Assembly (NCBI GenBank): GCA_033398695.1 | Contig: CM065802.1 | Coordinates: forward strand, 146,926,096 to 146,990,095 | Length of the DNA stretch: 64,000 nucleotides | Source of the DNA: Orobanche coerulescens | Lineage: Eukaryota > Streptophyta > Magnoliopsida > Lamiales > Orobanchaceae | Reading direction: 5' to 3' | Notes under the pieces: model-generated | Seen by the model: only the letters and a program-made list of their open reading frames with translations | Databases searched by the model: none | What the model was told of the DNA's origin: nothing | Shown: positions 1-10,273 of the stretch, piece by piece | How the letters are laid out: each line of letters begins with the position of its first letter | How positions within the stretch are numbered: position 1 is the first letter of the stretch | Position numbers and translations under genes: made by a program

Positions 1-367
1 AAACAAAAGACCTACTAATATAATCGAGTGAAGAAAAAAATGCACGTAAAAGCACAGCAAAGAATCAAGGGAAGAATATTATCAGCAATCGTCAGGAAAA
101 GCAAATCCCTATACATAAATCGAGGCTTTCGAGTAACTATTGACTTGGTATCCTTACATGGACACGGAAGAAAAAAAGAAATCCACGATTTTAAGAGAAA
201 GGTTTTACAATACAAAACTACTGCACGATAGACCTGATCGTTATCATTAGGCCTGGCAAAAACTACTTTGTCTAATAACATCTTAATTTTTACTGGAGAG
301 TGTTAACACTGAAACCAGCATTTACCAAGAGCCTCAGATGTGCATAAACTTTGAACAAAATGGTCAC
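1..367. other. Degraded intron or intergenic DNA at the left edge
   Basis: No convincing coding exon is visible here. The stretch lies downstream, in minus-strand sense, of the oxygenase-like exon at 368-557, so it is probably the following intron or decayed gene sequence. Open frames on both strands are short, rich in Lys, Phe and Ile, and match no family I recognise. I see no LTR terminus, tRNA or transposon end. Confidence 0.4.
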
Positions 368-557
368 CTTTAGACATTGGGCGTATAAAATCTTACATCA
401 TCTTATCAAGCATGGTTTCCATGCCAAAATCATCAAGAACAACACCATACTTATTCATGGTATTAGGCCTCATGATTCTGAACTTTGTCTCATGGACCCA
501 CTTCTCGAAGTTCTCAACCTGAGCAAGCATGTCATGATAAGGGAACATTAAGTCAAA
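368..557 (-). pseudogene. Exon of a 2-oxoglutarate/Fe(II) oxygenase gene (ICU11/CP2-like), with a premature stop
   Basis: Read on the minus strand, the exon runs from an AG acceptor (558-559) to a GT donor (366-367). It encodes MLAQVENFEKW, then VHETKFRIMRPNTMNKYG, then VVLDDFGMETMLDKMM, a stop (TAA, complement of 393-395) and DFIRPMSK. From memory this resembles plant nuclear prolyl-hydroxylase-like dioxygenases of the INCURVATA11/CUPULIFORMIS2 type, just before their catalytic double-stranded beta-helix. Family members have an acidic or Asn residue where the stop lies, so one substitution in a Glu codon could explain it. The catalytic exons (HxD...H) are not seen at lower coordinates. Both splice sites look intact, so a recent pseudogene or captured fragment is likeliest. 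The family call is from memory. Confidence 0.5.
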
Positions 558-1387
558 CTACTAGAAATAATGAAGTTCGGATGTTAAACTGGATAAAAGA
601 AAGAAATCACCTCAGCCAGCAACATTTCACCCCAGGCATGAGCCCATTAGGGAATGGGCCACCTGGCTTAGCCCATCTCTCATTTTCTCCCATATACACT
701 ACGACCTGTTCTATACCACAAACTAGAACTTCAAATGAAATGACCTAACAACTACTCTTATTTTCTGAATAATAACCCAAGCTTTCTTCAGATCATCCAG
801 AAAAATGTAGTCTATGGCAAACAAAAGCAACGTCCCCTGAAATATAAGGTAACATACACCTATGTTGAACCTTAATGAGGAAACAGACGTCGGGAAAAGG
901 CATCAATTTTATGACAAAGATGCTAGTTGCTTTGTTAGAAATGCAAGAAATAATATTCAACACAAATTTCTCAAGTTTCAATACCGAACTATCGATTATC
1001 TTCAAGATTTCACTAAAAAGCAACCACATCCCAACCAAAAAAAAAAGGAAACTGAAATGATAGTTGATCAAGTAATCTGAGACAAAACCCTAATTGAAAC
1101 TTACCTAGCAGAATAATATAAACAAATATACGTAAACTAGCTAGTTATTATGAGTATAGTGTTTACTCTATCTTTTAGCCTCTTCTGCTGTATTAACTCG
1201 ACCTGGCCGATAAGCAGCAGTTACGTACAAGTTTTCTACTTGCCGAATTTTTTTGTTAAAAAACAATGTAAAGCAATCAATTCTAATTAAAACCAAAAGC
1301 AGTATAAACAAACGTTGAAATCACTTCCACTGTATCCTTTCGTCATTGTAGCAAGCTCCGTAAATTTTGAGCGTTCATCAACTTTCT
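558..1387. other. Intron-like or intergenic sequence before element A
   Basis: This is AT-rich DNA with no coding frame I can defend. It lies upstream, in minus-strand sense, of the oxygenase exon and may be its intron. The last five bases (1383-1387, tttct) are the left target-site duplication of element A and recur at 38926-38930. Confidence 0.5.
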
Positions 1388-1714
1388 TGTAATACCACCA
1401 GTATTACATGCTTTTTCACTTTGGGCGCTCACGTCCATTTCTTCTGTTTGATAAATAAATGTACTCCATTGCAATAAAAACATATTTTGTATAATATGGT
1501 TGTACTGTATTGTTCGCATCTGTTATTCGTGTATTATGATGGTATGATGATTGACGAACTTTCAGTGACATACCTCGATGTCGTTAGGTAATTATCGGTG
1601 CGAATATGACGGTGGCCAACGTCTTGTTCCCCGAGAGATTTCAGCATTTACATGGAGAGGGAGTCGTGTCATAAGGAATTAATGTGATAATAACTTGGCA
1701 AACAAAACTGTCCT

Positions 1715-2032
1715 TTACGTACGTTATACTCCGAGTCGTTACGCACGCTATATCTGAGTCGTTACGTACGTTAAATATCAGCCCTAACGTACGTAACATC
1801 GGTCTTCGGTCTTCGGATAGGAATCTTCGTCTGGTAGTACGCGTGCCGACCAACTTTCGGCGTGATTGCGACAGGCAAGTCAACGAGGTGTTACGTACGT
1901 TAACCCGTTTTCGTTACGTACGTAACGATGTGAGTGAATCGTTCCAGCGAGTTCCTTACGTACGTTAAGTATTTTGCCATAACGTACGTAAAGCCTCTTA
2001 CGTACGTAAACCGTAGGGCATAACGTACGTAA
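1715..2032 (+). promoter_or_regulatory. Array of 12-bp CpG palindromes in element A 5' LTR, ending 14 bp before the TATA box
   Basis: Copies of TTACGTACGTAA or one-arm variants start at 1715, 1739, 1762, 1785, 1891, 1914, 1956, 1980, 1998 and 2021. Most neighbouring starts are 23-24 bp apart; the exceptions are one 18-bp step, one 42-bp step and one gap of about 106 bp. The TATA box follows at 2047. Each unit has two ACGT cores, the core bound by plant bZIP factors, but which protein binds is unknown. The 3' LTR carries the same array at 37024-37341. Confidence 0.85.
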
Positions 2033-2046
2033 GGGCAATCTGAGTT

Positions 2047-2054
2047 TATAAAAG
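2047..2054 (+). promoter_or_regulatory. TATA box of element A 5' LTR
   Basis: tataaaag sits 14 bp after the last palindrome of the array. The 3' LTR copy is at 37356-37363. Transcription would start some 25-35 bp downstream, placing the U3/R border near 2080. Confidence 0.65.
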
Positions 2055-3024
2055 AACACTTTGCCTTTCATTTCTTCCGTCCCAAAAATCATTCTTCTTC
2101 CTTGTACACTACTCTCAACCATCATTGAACCAATTCTAACCTCCCAATTCAAGTGCTATCCTATTAGAGTACGTTAATCAAGCTTCGGGGAAGGTCTTGA
2201 AGGTGTTATCCTCTCGTTCTCCTTCGTCCACCGTCGTTCTTCATCATCTTTTGTCAAGAAGGTAAGTTTATCCAACCTTGAACTCATTTCAGTATTGTTT
2301 AGTAAGTTTTAGTAAACCTCGGATGCCTTGGGTAGCTTAGAACCCTCAGTAATAATCGAACCGGTATATAACTATCGCAATTGTTAATCGATATCCATCA
2401 AAGCTAGAAATTGGAATGAATAATGGTAGAACTCATAATCATATTTCTGATCACCAACTTCTCGGAATCATCTTGAAGGATTTCATGTATAACCGTATTA
2501 TCATGTTGAATAAAACCGTTAATGAATCCTTGATGAAGTTACCAACAATTTCTAGCCGAATAGATACCGAAACATGTTAAGATGATGGATTAATCGTTCT
2601 AGACTTGCATATTAAGACAACGATGAAATCTTGGTGATTGTTGGTTATAATTAACTAGGAATGTTGTGTTATAACACTATTGTTTAGCGGAAGGATAACT
2701 TATAAAGAATGTTGCCGAACCTAAGAAATTAATGGCACGCATTATGGTTAAAGACGGAGAAATTCGATTCCGACATCATAAGCAACTAGGATAGGGTTCT
2801 AACAGGCGGGAGGGGGAGGAACGTCGTTGATCATCATTATTATCATAAGATGTTAATCGACAAACATGTAATAGGTCGGATTTCCAAGTGCGATCGTTCA
2901 AGCCGTTGCCTTGTCAAGAAATAACTCGCGTCGGATTTGAGGTAAGTGAATCTTGCTCAGACTTTACGGCTTATAATTTTAGACATAGTAAATGTTACTA
3001 TTGTGGAATGGTGCTCTTACGATT

Positions 3025-3529
3025 TGTAACACCCCGAGATATTCAGAATAATTACAGCGCCATAAACCCTTTAAGTAAGGATTTACAAGGCTAATTAAAA
3101 AGGAAAGTAAATCTAAGACATCAACATTACGGAAATTCAAGTTTGTGAAAACGTACAACTGGTTCAATGAGTAATTAATACAACCATATCGAATTAATAT
3201 CAATAAGACACGCGTACTCGAGTACAGAAATCAAACCAAGAAAACAAATCACCAATAACCACAAACATCACTGAACCCCTTCGTCGTCACGTCGGTACTG
3301 TGGCTGTTTCCCTGCTCCTCGGCTACCTGAACATCAAAACAAATGTCCACCCCCGAAGAGGTTAGCAAAACGATGCTAGTACAAGTATCATATTAAACAA
3401 TTCGAATATGCATCAACAATACATGACAAGATACACCACACGGACTTCCGCTACCGGAATCCGACAATGCGAATCTACAAGATTCCATTACACAGCATGG
3501 GTATTCCAATGATCCAGCGCCCTCAGCAT
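3025..3529 (-). repeat. Element B left (3') LTR, first part
   Basis: 505 bp matching 18877-19381 in the right LTR. In plus-strand reading it starts TGTAACACCCCGAGATATTC and ends in the tandem module cagcgccctcagcat, where C is inserted. The last five bases (agcat, 3525-3529) are C's left target duplication. Confidence 0.95.
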
Positions 3530-5433
3530 TGTAACACCCCCAAGACATTTAGGGCATATTACAGCGCCGTGGACCCCACACTGTGGAATCCACCCGGCTA
3601 ACATACCAACAAGACCTTTGCCAACGACAACCATCAACAATAAAATGACGATTCAAAATAAAAGAGTACAATCCGACCAATAGAATCCAACAACAATCCA
3701 TTTCCCAAAACGGGAACACAACATTAACAATTTTGCAAAAGAAGTACTCGAGTACTTAAACCAATTTTTATAATACATAAATCCCAGAATCAGACATCAA
3801 TAATAATAACCGACAGACATGACACCGAAAATCATTTACTGGACAATATCATGCTTGCCCATCATCCTCATACGGCTCGAGTGCTCGCTTGTCCCCACGA
3901 TCAATACCTGAAATACAAAAAGTATTTCCCCCATTTAAGGGGTTAGCGACAACTGCTAGTGCAAGTACAATCCATTTGAACTACATTCTAATCAGATGAA
4001 TAATGCGCCAAAAATCATTTTAGAAGACATTTTATATTCCGGAATATTTACGATGCACAAGCACAAAACACATTTTCCTCCAACCAAAACAATTCAAAGT
4101 TAACCTTGGTACGTGACTCACGGCCACCGTACCCCGCAGAGCCCCGTCGGACATCCCTGGGTGGTCAACCACAGTTCGTGATACGCACACACACGGCAAT
4201 ACGTATCCCTAGAGGCCCCGTCGGACCGTCCCTAGGTGAACATACACATATCCTCCCACAACAACCACGTATAGCCATAATTCAAATACTAGAACATGTA
4301 AACAAATGTAAAGTACTTGCCTTTGAGACATTCTTGAAGAAACAGAGATGAAACACGACTACGAACGGTCCGGGTGGAAAGCGACGGTTCCTAAACGAAG
4401 GATCAAGCACAACCACGAGGAACCGACGAGAATGAACCTAACGATTCGAATAGCACAATCACAACCACTTCTAAACGATTACGGAAATGGAATACACGGA
4501 AACCCGCCTACGATTCATGTATATTCATACAAAAATAACAACGAGGGCGGACCACAACCAAACCCTCTCGATTTCGCAAAACCATGAAAATATACCATGA
4601 ATCCGTAGGGAAACTAAGAATACCAACAAGAATAATCATATCCATCATGAATCCATCAACGAAACGGAAAGAATCGGACAAAACCCCAAAATCCCCAATT
4701 ATCCAAAAAAAGTAGGGTTTTAGAACATTACCTTTGGAGATTCAAGAACTAAGATCCGTAGAACTCGCGTTAGATTGATTATCCGAGCCTCACAACCGAA
4801 AAGAATTGATGAAAAATCGACCCCCGGATGAAGAACTCTCCCCCTCTATATCCCCTCTCGCGATGCAGTGGAAGAAAAAGAAGAAATGAGCTGTTCACGC
4901 TCAAAACGACACATTTATAGTGTAACTCAGCAGAACCTATCGGCCGATAGGCTGGCCGATAGGCCCAACCGATACCCATACGTAAATGCCGGCAGAGAGT
5001 CTATCGGCCCACCCTATCGGCCGAAAGGCTCTGGAAGTGATCGGCCGATACCCATACTGAAATGCCGGCGGTAGAGTCTATCGGCCCACCCTATCGGCCG
5101 AAAGGCTCTCGGACGGTGCTCGGCAGTGACGCCTTCCACTAAAACGACCATAACTCTCTCGTCCGGACCGATTGACTCACCGTTTGAACCATTGGAAAGC
5201 TAACTCGATGTTCTATAATATTGCAAAGATTTATAATTTTGGAGTCACCAAAAATTAATGGTGATCTAACAAAGTCGAATTCATATGAGGAAAGTTGAAA
5301 CAATGAACAATAACGAGAATACAATTCAACAGTTTGACAGGAAGGACACGCTGAAAAGTACACGAGGGTCACTACAATCGAGAAATACACCAAAAACGAA
5401 AATACAAGGGAAAGAAAAAATACGGATATTACA
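3530..5433 (-). repeat. Element C left (3') LTR
   Basis: 1,904 bp, paired with 10274-12170. It contains two copies of a ccccgtcgga...ccctrggtg module (about 4141-4240), a TATA box on the minus strand (ctataaat, complement of 4913-4920) and, just upstream of it, an array of CGGCCG-centred palindromes (about 4938-5105). Confidence 0.93.
4938..5105 (-). promoter_or_regulatory. CGGCCG palindrome array in element C left LTR
   Basis: Full or half copies of TATCGGCCGATA recur at about 4938, 5002, 5015, 5039, 5082 and 5091, interleaved with a repeated segment carrying aaatgccggc. In minus-strand sense the array ends about 17 bp upstream of the TATA box (4913-4920), the same position as the palindrome arrays of the other families. 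The right LTR has the matching array at about 11671-11836. Spacing is less regular here than the 23-bp pitch elsewhere. Confidence 0.7.
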
Positions 5434-5446
5434 TTCTACCCCTCTA
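5434..5446 (-). other. Polypurine tract of element C
   Basis: On the minus strand this reads as a purine-rich run (agaggggtagaa) directly against the LTR terminus, next to the conserved gtttcgggacgaaac block that also precedes the tract in A, B, D and G. It would prime plus-strand DNA synthesis. Confidence 0.7.
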
Positions 5447-5701
5447 AAAATAAGTTTCGTCCCGAAACTTAAGAAACAAACAACTCCGGGTACTTAGCAC
5501 GCATGCTATCCTCGGTTTCCCAAGTTGCCTCCTCGACACCGTGTCTCGACCACTGAACTTTGACCAAAGGGATGGTCTTATGCCTCAGTCGTTTCTCACG
5601 ATGCTCCAAAATTTTCAGAGGACGCTCTTCAAAAGTAATATCTTCAGCAATATCAATCTCGCCATAATCGATGACGTGACTAGGATCTGGAACATATTTC
5701 C

Positions 5702-5953
5702 TCAGCTGGGAAACATGAAAACGCTATGAACATGACTCAAGGCCGGGGTAACGCCAAACGGTATGCTAATCCACCGACTCTCTCGAGTATCTCGTAGGGT
5801 CCAATAAATCTCGGACTCAACTTCCCCTTCTTCACGAAACGGAAAACTCCCTTCGTCGGCGACACCTTCACAAAACGTGGTCTCCCACCTCGAATTCCAA
5901 GGGTCGACGACGGATGTCGGCATACGACTTCGTCGACTCTGGGCGATCAACAT
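5702..5953 (-). pseudogene. Element C integrase C-terminal remnant
   Basis: An eroded minus-strand reading ends in TPALSHVHSVFMFPS, the counterpart of [13 protein letters not shown] in B. That is the conserved block between the integrase core and the chromodomain-like tail. The frame is broken on both sides, so only a short identifiable patch remains. Confidence 0.55.
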
Positions 5954-6342
5954 CCGTTCTCGAATTAACTCTATCTTCCGCCTCGTCTCTAAAACGACAT
6001 CCGGCTCGGTCCCGACTAAATCGGACGCCTCATTCCAACAAATCGGCGATCGACATCGCCGCCATAAAGTGCCTCATACGGTGCCATCCGAATCGACGCG
6101 TGCCAACCGTTGTTGTACGTGAATTCAATCAGCGTAAATGTTCCTCCCACTACTACTCCACCAAGAGCACAAGCACGTAACAAGTCCTCGAACGTTTGGA
6201 TAGTGCGTCCGATCGCCCATCCGATCGGGATGAAAAGAGGTACTCAAACGCAACCGGTACCCAACGCCTTATGCACCGCCGCAGTGCGATACAAAAGCGG
6301 CCGTCACGATCCGAAACAATAGACTTCGAGTACCGTGAAGCC

Positions 6343-6624
6343 TCACAACTGTGCGATGAATATACGAGCGCCTTTTCGGACCCCAAGTATCCTTGATGCC
6401 CAGAAATGTGCCGACTTAGTCGATCGGTCTACAATCACCCATACCATATTCATACCGGTCTTCGTCCTCGGTAAACTCGTAACAAAATCCATAGAGATGT
6501 CCTCCCACTTCCATTCCGGACGGGAAGCGGTTTCAATAATCCGGTGCCGATGCTCAATCTTGACTTGCCGACAAGTCAAACACTTAGCTACAAACGAACT
6601 ACCTCCTTCTTCATATCGCTCCAC
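6343..6624 (-). pseudogene. Element C integrase remnant (zinc-finger end and start of the catalytic core)
   Basis: The reading contains CLTCRQVKIEH (second half of the HHCC zinc finger), then PEWKWEDISMDFVTSLPRT with the first catalytic Asp in MDF, then VWVIVDRSTKSAHF. The frame fails after IFIAQL, before the second Asp (SDRDGRF is readable nearby in another frame). In autonomous relatives this domain inserts element DNA. Here it cannot be functional. Confidence 0.75.
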
Positions 6625-7438
6625 CGTAAATTCTTCCTCGTGTCTTTATACATCTTACTCGAGCCGGATGGATCGAGTATGGTGACGCATGAGCCTCTCG
6701 CATAATGCTCTGTCTCGCCTCCGAGTCGCTCGAACACACAACCGACCTCGGAATCTCAACACGCCGTCCTCATGAATAACGAATCCGGGCTTTCCCTTTC
6801 CTACACTCTCTCGAAGTGAATAAACATCGGATCCTCTAACTGTCCCGACTTAATGTCTTGACCAGAGATGAAGAAATCTCAAGAGTACGCAATCGCCCGG
6901 AACTCTCGCGCATAATCTCAATGCTCAACCTCATAAACTCTCGTGAAGTCCCGATCGGGCCGTAAGTAACTCAAGCGTCCAAGCGAGCATCGATTTCCGG
7001 CTCAAGGCATACGCCACCACATTAGCCTTGCCGGATGATAAAGGATCTCAAGATCGTAATCCTTAATCAGTTCCAACCATCTCCTCTGTCTCATATTAAG
7101 CTCCTTCTGCGTGAAGATGTACTTCAGGCTCTTGTGGTCGGTGAAAATCGACACGACGAGCCATACAAGTAATGACGATTTTCAACGCAAACACAATCGC
7201 GCCAACTCAAGATCGTGCGTAGGGTAATTCAATTCATACGGTTTCAACCGACGGAAGCATAGGCAATCGTCCTCCGTGCCGCATAAGTACGCATCCGAGC
7301 CCTTGGCCCGAAGCATCACTATAAACGGAGAAACCATCATTACCACTCGGTAAAGCTAACACGGAGCGGTCGCCAACCGCTTCTTCAACTCCTCAAAACT
7401 ATTACGCCTCTCATCGGTCCACAAAAACTTCTCCGACT

Positions 7439-7855
7439 TCAGAATAACCGAGTCGGCCGAGCGAGCTTAGAGAACCCCTCGACGAATCTACGGTAATACC
7501 CGGCTAATCCCAGAAAACTGCGGACCTCTTTCACGTTCTTGGGCGGCGCCCAATTTAACACTGCCTCTACCTTATGTGGGTCCACACGAACACCCTCGGC
7601 CGAGATCACATGACCGAGAAACATAACCTCCCGTAGCCAAAACTCACATTTCGAGAACTTAGCAAAAAGATGCTGAGTTCTCAAAATGTCTAACACAATA
7701 TGTAAATGACGGGCATGCTCATCCTCGCTCCTCGAGTAAATCAGGATGTCGTCGATAAAAACGACTACACACTTATTGAGGTACTCGATAAAGACTTTGT
7801 TCATAAGCTGCATGAACACGGCTGGTGCGTTGGTTAGCCCAAAAGGCATAACCAC
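7439..7855 (-). pseudogene. Element C reverse transcriptase remnant
   Basis: A 138-codon reading carries [17 protein letters not shown], the RT active-site block [13 protein letters not shown] (FIDD in place of YVDD, usual in this superfamily), then [16 protein letters not shown] and [20 protein letters not shown], the connection toward RNase H. Upstream RT motifs ([12 protein letters not shown], near 7960-8000) are out of frame, and downstream RNase H (near 7100-7430) is broken. It matches the same segment of B, D and A closely. Confidence 0.85.
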
Positions 7856-8883
7856 AAACTCGTAGTGACCGTATCTCGTCCGAAAGGCCGTCTTCTAATA
7901 TCGGTATCCTTCACTCGAGCCGATAATACCCCGATCTCAAATCAATCTTCGAAAACACGGTTGCCCCCTCGCAATCGATCAAACAAGTCATCAATCCTGA
8001 GCGGATACTTGTTTTTGATGGTCACTTTGTTCAACTCTCGGTAGTCGATACACAAACGAAGTGACCCATCCTTCTTCTTTACGAATAGACCGGTGCGCCC
8101 CAAGGCGAAGCGCTCGGTCGAATATATCCCATGTCTAGCAACTCTCCCAATGTTTCTTCAACTCAAGCATCTCGGCAGCGCCATACGGTATGGCGTCTTA
8201 GAGATAGGTGCCGCACCCGGCTCTAAATCGACGGTAAACTCAACCTCTCGGCCCGGCGGCAAACCCGCAACTCATCCGGAAAACGTCAGATACTCACATA
8301 CTACCGGAATAGACGAGAGCTCGACTCCCTCTTCTTCCGATCTCAAAGCGTAACACCAATAACCCGTGCAACCTCCTCGAAGAAGTCTCACCGCCTCAAA
8401 GCGCTGATCGGTAATCTCGCTACCCCGCTTACGCCCCACAAAAGAATGCTCGGTACCATCGAGGCTAACATCGAAACAGCCTCGTTCTATAATTCATGAT
8501 CGCCCATGACGGTCCACCAATCCTCACCTTAATCAAATCCTCATCTCTAATATCTACCGCAATCGATTAGAAGGCCAAACCCTCCCCGCGATACTCACCG
8601 GAAAATCTCTAACCTCACGATCCCCACGATGCTATCCCCACTAGGAAGTTTAACAACAAAAGGCTCACAAGTAACAAGGCAATCAACATGCAAAGACGCA
8701 CACAATCCATAGATATAAAAGAATGCGTAGCACGAATCGAACAATACGGAAACAGATGATCAAGGATGTGGACGCACTCGTGGCCACCGTCGCGTCAGAT
8801 CTCTGCCGTCTCATCTCATACACACGGGGCGGAATGCACCCGCACTAGAAGCTCCTCTAGAAGGCCGACCACGACCTCGACCT

Positions 8884-9548
8884 CTACCAAAACTCGCTGC
8901 CGAGGAACCGTCGGTGCTGATTCACACTCGGCTCTCCCGCACTGGAGCAGATATCTCGAGTAATCGGAGCCCGAGCCGCATCCGTACAAAACTTAGCACG
9001 GTGACCCATACGACCACAAGCAAGACACTGGATCGGAGGCCTATCACACTCACTCATCATGTGGCCCTGACGATGCAGGTTGAAGCACGTAGGACCACGA
9101 ACGGAACAGCAGAGCAGATCTAGAACCGTTTCCTCGACCAATCGATGGCAATCGACTCCCGAAGACTCGCGAACTGCATCGAGTCCTCGGATATCCTCCC
9201 GACTTGCCTCCCGAAACCGGTGGTTTTCTGTTTCTTTCCTTCGGTTGCCGTCTCTGTCGCAGAAAACGACATCTCATAAGCCATAGCTTTATTCTGATAT
9301 TCCTTCAAAGTCGTGCACCCCAGACCAGACATGTAGTGGCGCACTCTCGGTTTCATCCGCATGTCAAAGTGGCGGATCTTATCGAGCTCATCGCGGACTT
9401 GGTTTCTCACGTAATGTAATTGTTGATTGTAGTCTTTGATGGCTTGAGATATAGGTACATCTTGGGGCTTAGCCTCAAAGAAGGCTCGATCCTCCTCTTT
9501 CACCGGCCACGGATGCAGTCGTCTTCCATCGATCCGAACTCTGCCCAC
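8884..9548 (-). pseudogene. Element C gag remnant with zinc knuckles
   Basis: Two overlapping minus-strand frames cover this gag portion. The upstream one (9120-9548) has HFDMRMKPRVRHYMSG and TTLKEYQNKAMAYEM, typical of the retrotransposon gag domain. The downstream one (8884-9141) has CFNLHRQGHMMSEC, an aberrant first knuckle (CX3 instead of CX2C), followed by CLACGRMGHRAKFC, a proper CX2CX4HX4C knuckle. A frameshift separates them. Gag would form the nucleocapsid. Confidence 0.75.
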
Positions 9549-10256
9549 GTGGCTGCCCGGTCACGCGGTTTCACCGCTTGCCACCACGTCGCTGCCTCCT
9601 TGGCGAGGAAGTACTGAGCAATGGGTACTTTCCTCTCCTCGGGGCAATTAGCAGCCTCAAACACTTTCTCCATCTCGAACAGCCAATTCTCCCAACCAGA
9701 AGGGCCTAAGCACCATCAAACTGCGGGGGACGCATACGAATCCCGTCCCGAAGTAGTTTATCATTACCGGATCCAAGAGGCGGAACCGGGTTGGCATTAG
9801 CATGGCCGACGAACGGCTGAGTCGCAGCGTCATCTGGTTCGCTACTTGCCGCAATATGTTGGCCACTCCAACATTCTCATGAGCATTACGGAGCTAGCAG
9901 TGGTCCCGCCGACCTCCGGAACTAGGGGGAACACTGTTCGACAAAGAGGGCATCGCCGACCGGTTCCCGAGTGATCGGACATGGCCGCCCCACTGCTGCG
10001 CCACGCCCCTACTGCGTCGCGACCTGGCCCGCGTCCTCTACCAGCAGGAATTCTGAAGAAGCGACGGGTAAGTACAATTCAAACGCAAAACGCAAAAGAT
10101 ACTAAGACAGAAATAGAACAGAACGGTGAAACGAGTCAAGTTAGGGAAACTTACGAGCACCGGCGTACTGAGATGATGGCATAACAGTGATACTGTCCCA
10201 AAAACGACACTTAACTAGACCCAAATAACCGACAGCCTAGGTATCCATAAACCTAA

Positions 10257-10268
10257 GCTCCGATACCA
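10257..10268 (-). other. Primer-binding site of element C
   Basis: The reverse complement reads TGGTATCGGAGC, complementary to the 3' end of plant initiator-type tRNA-Met with one G in place of the usual A. It sits 5 bp inside the LTR boundary (10274). Confidence 0.85.
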
Positions 10269-10273
10269 TATTC

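Larger units (their letters stand above)
1388..3024 (+). repeat. Element A 5' LTR, first part
   Basis: This is the first 1,637 bp of the 5' LTR, matching 36699 onward in the 3' LTR. It holds the palindrome array (1715-2032), a TATA box (tataaaag, 2047-2054) and the downstream transcribed region. It stops at 3024, where element B inserted; the final cgatt (3020-3024) is B's left target duplication. The rest of the LTR resumes at 31219. Confidence 0.95.

Noticed and set aside
1684..1968. Open frames across palindrome arrays (also on the minus strand and in other LTRs)
   Set aside because: The repeated Tyr-Val-Arg and Leu-Arg-Thr residues are translations of the TTACGTACG palindromes, not a protein.
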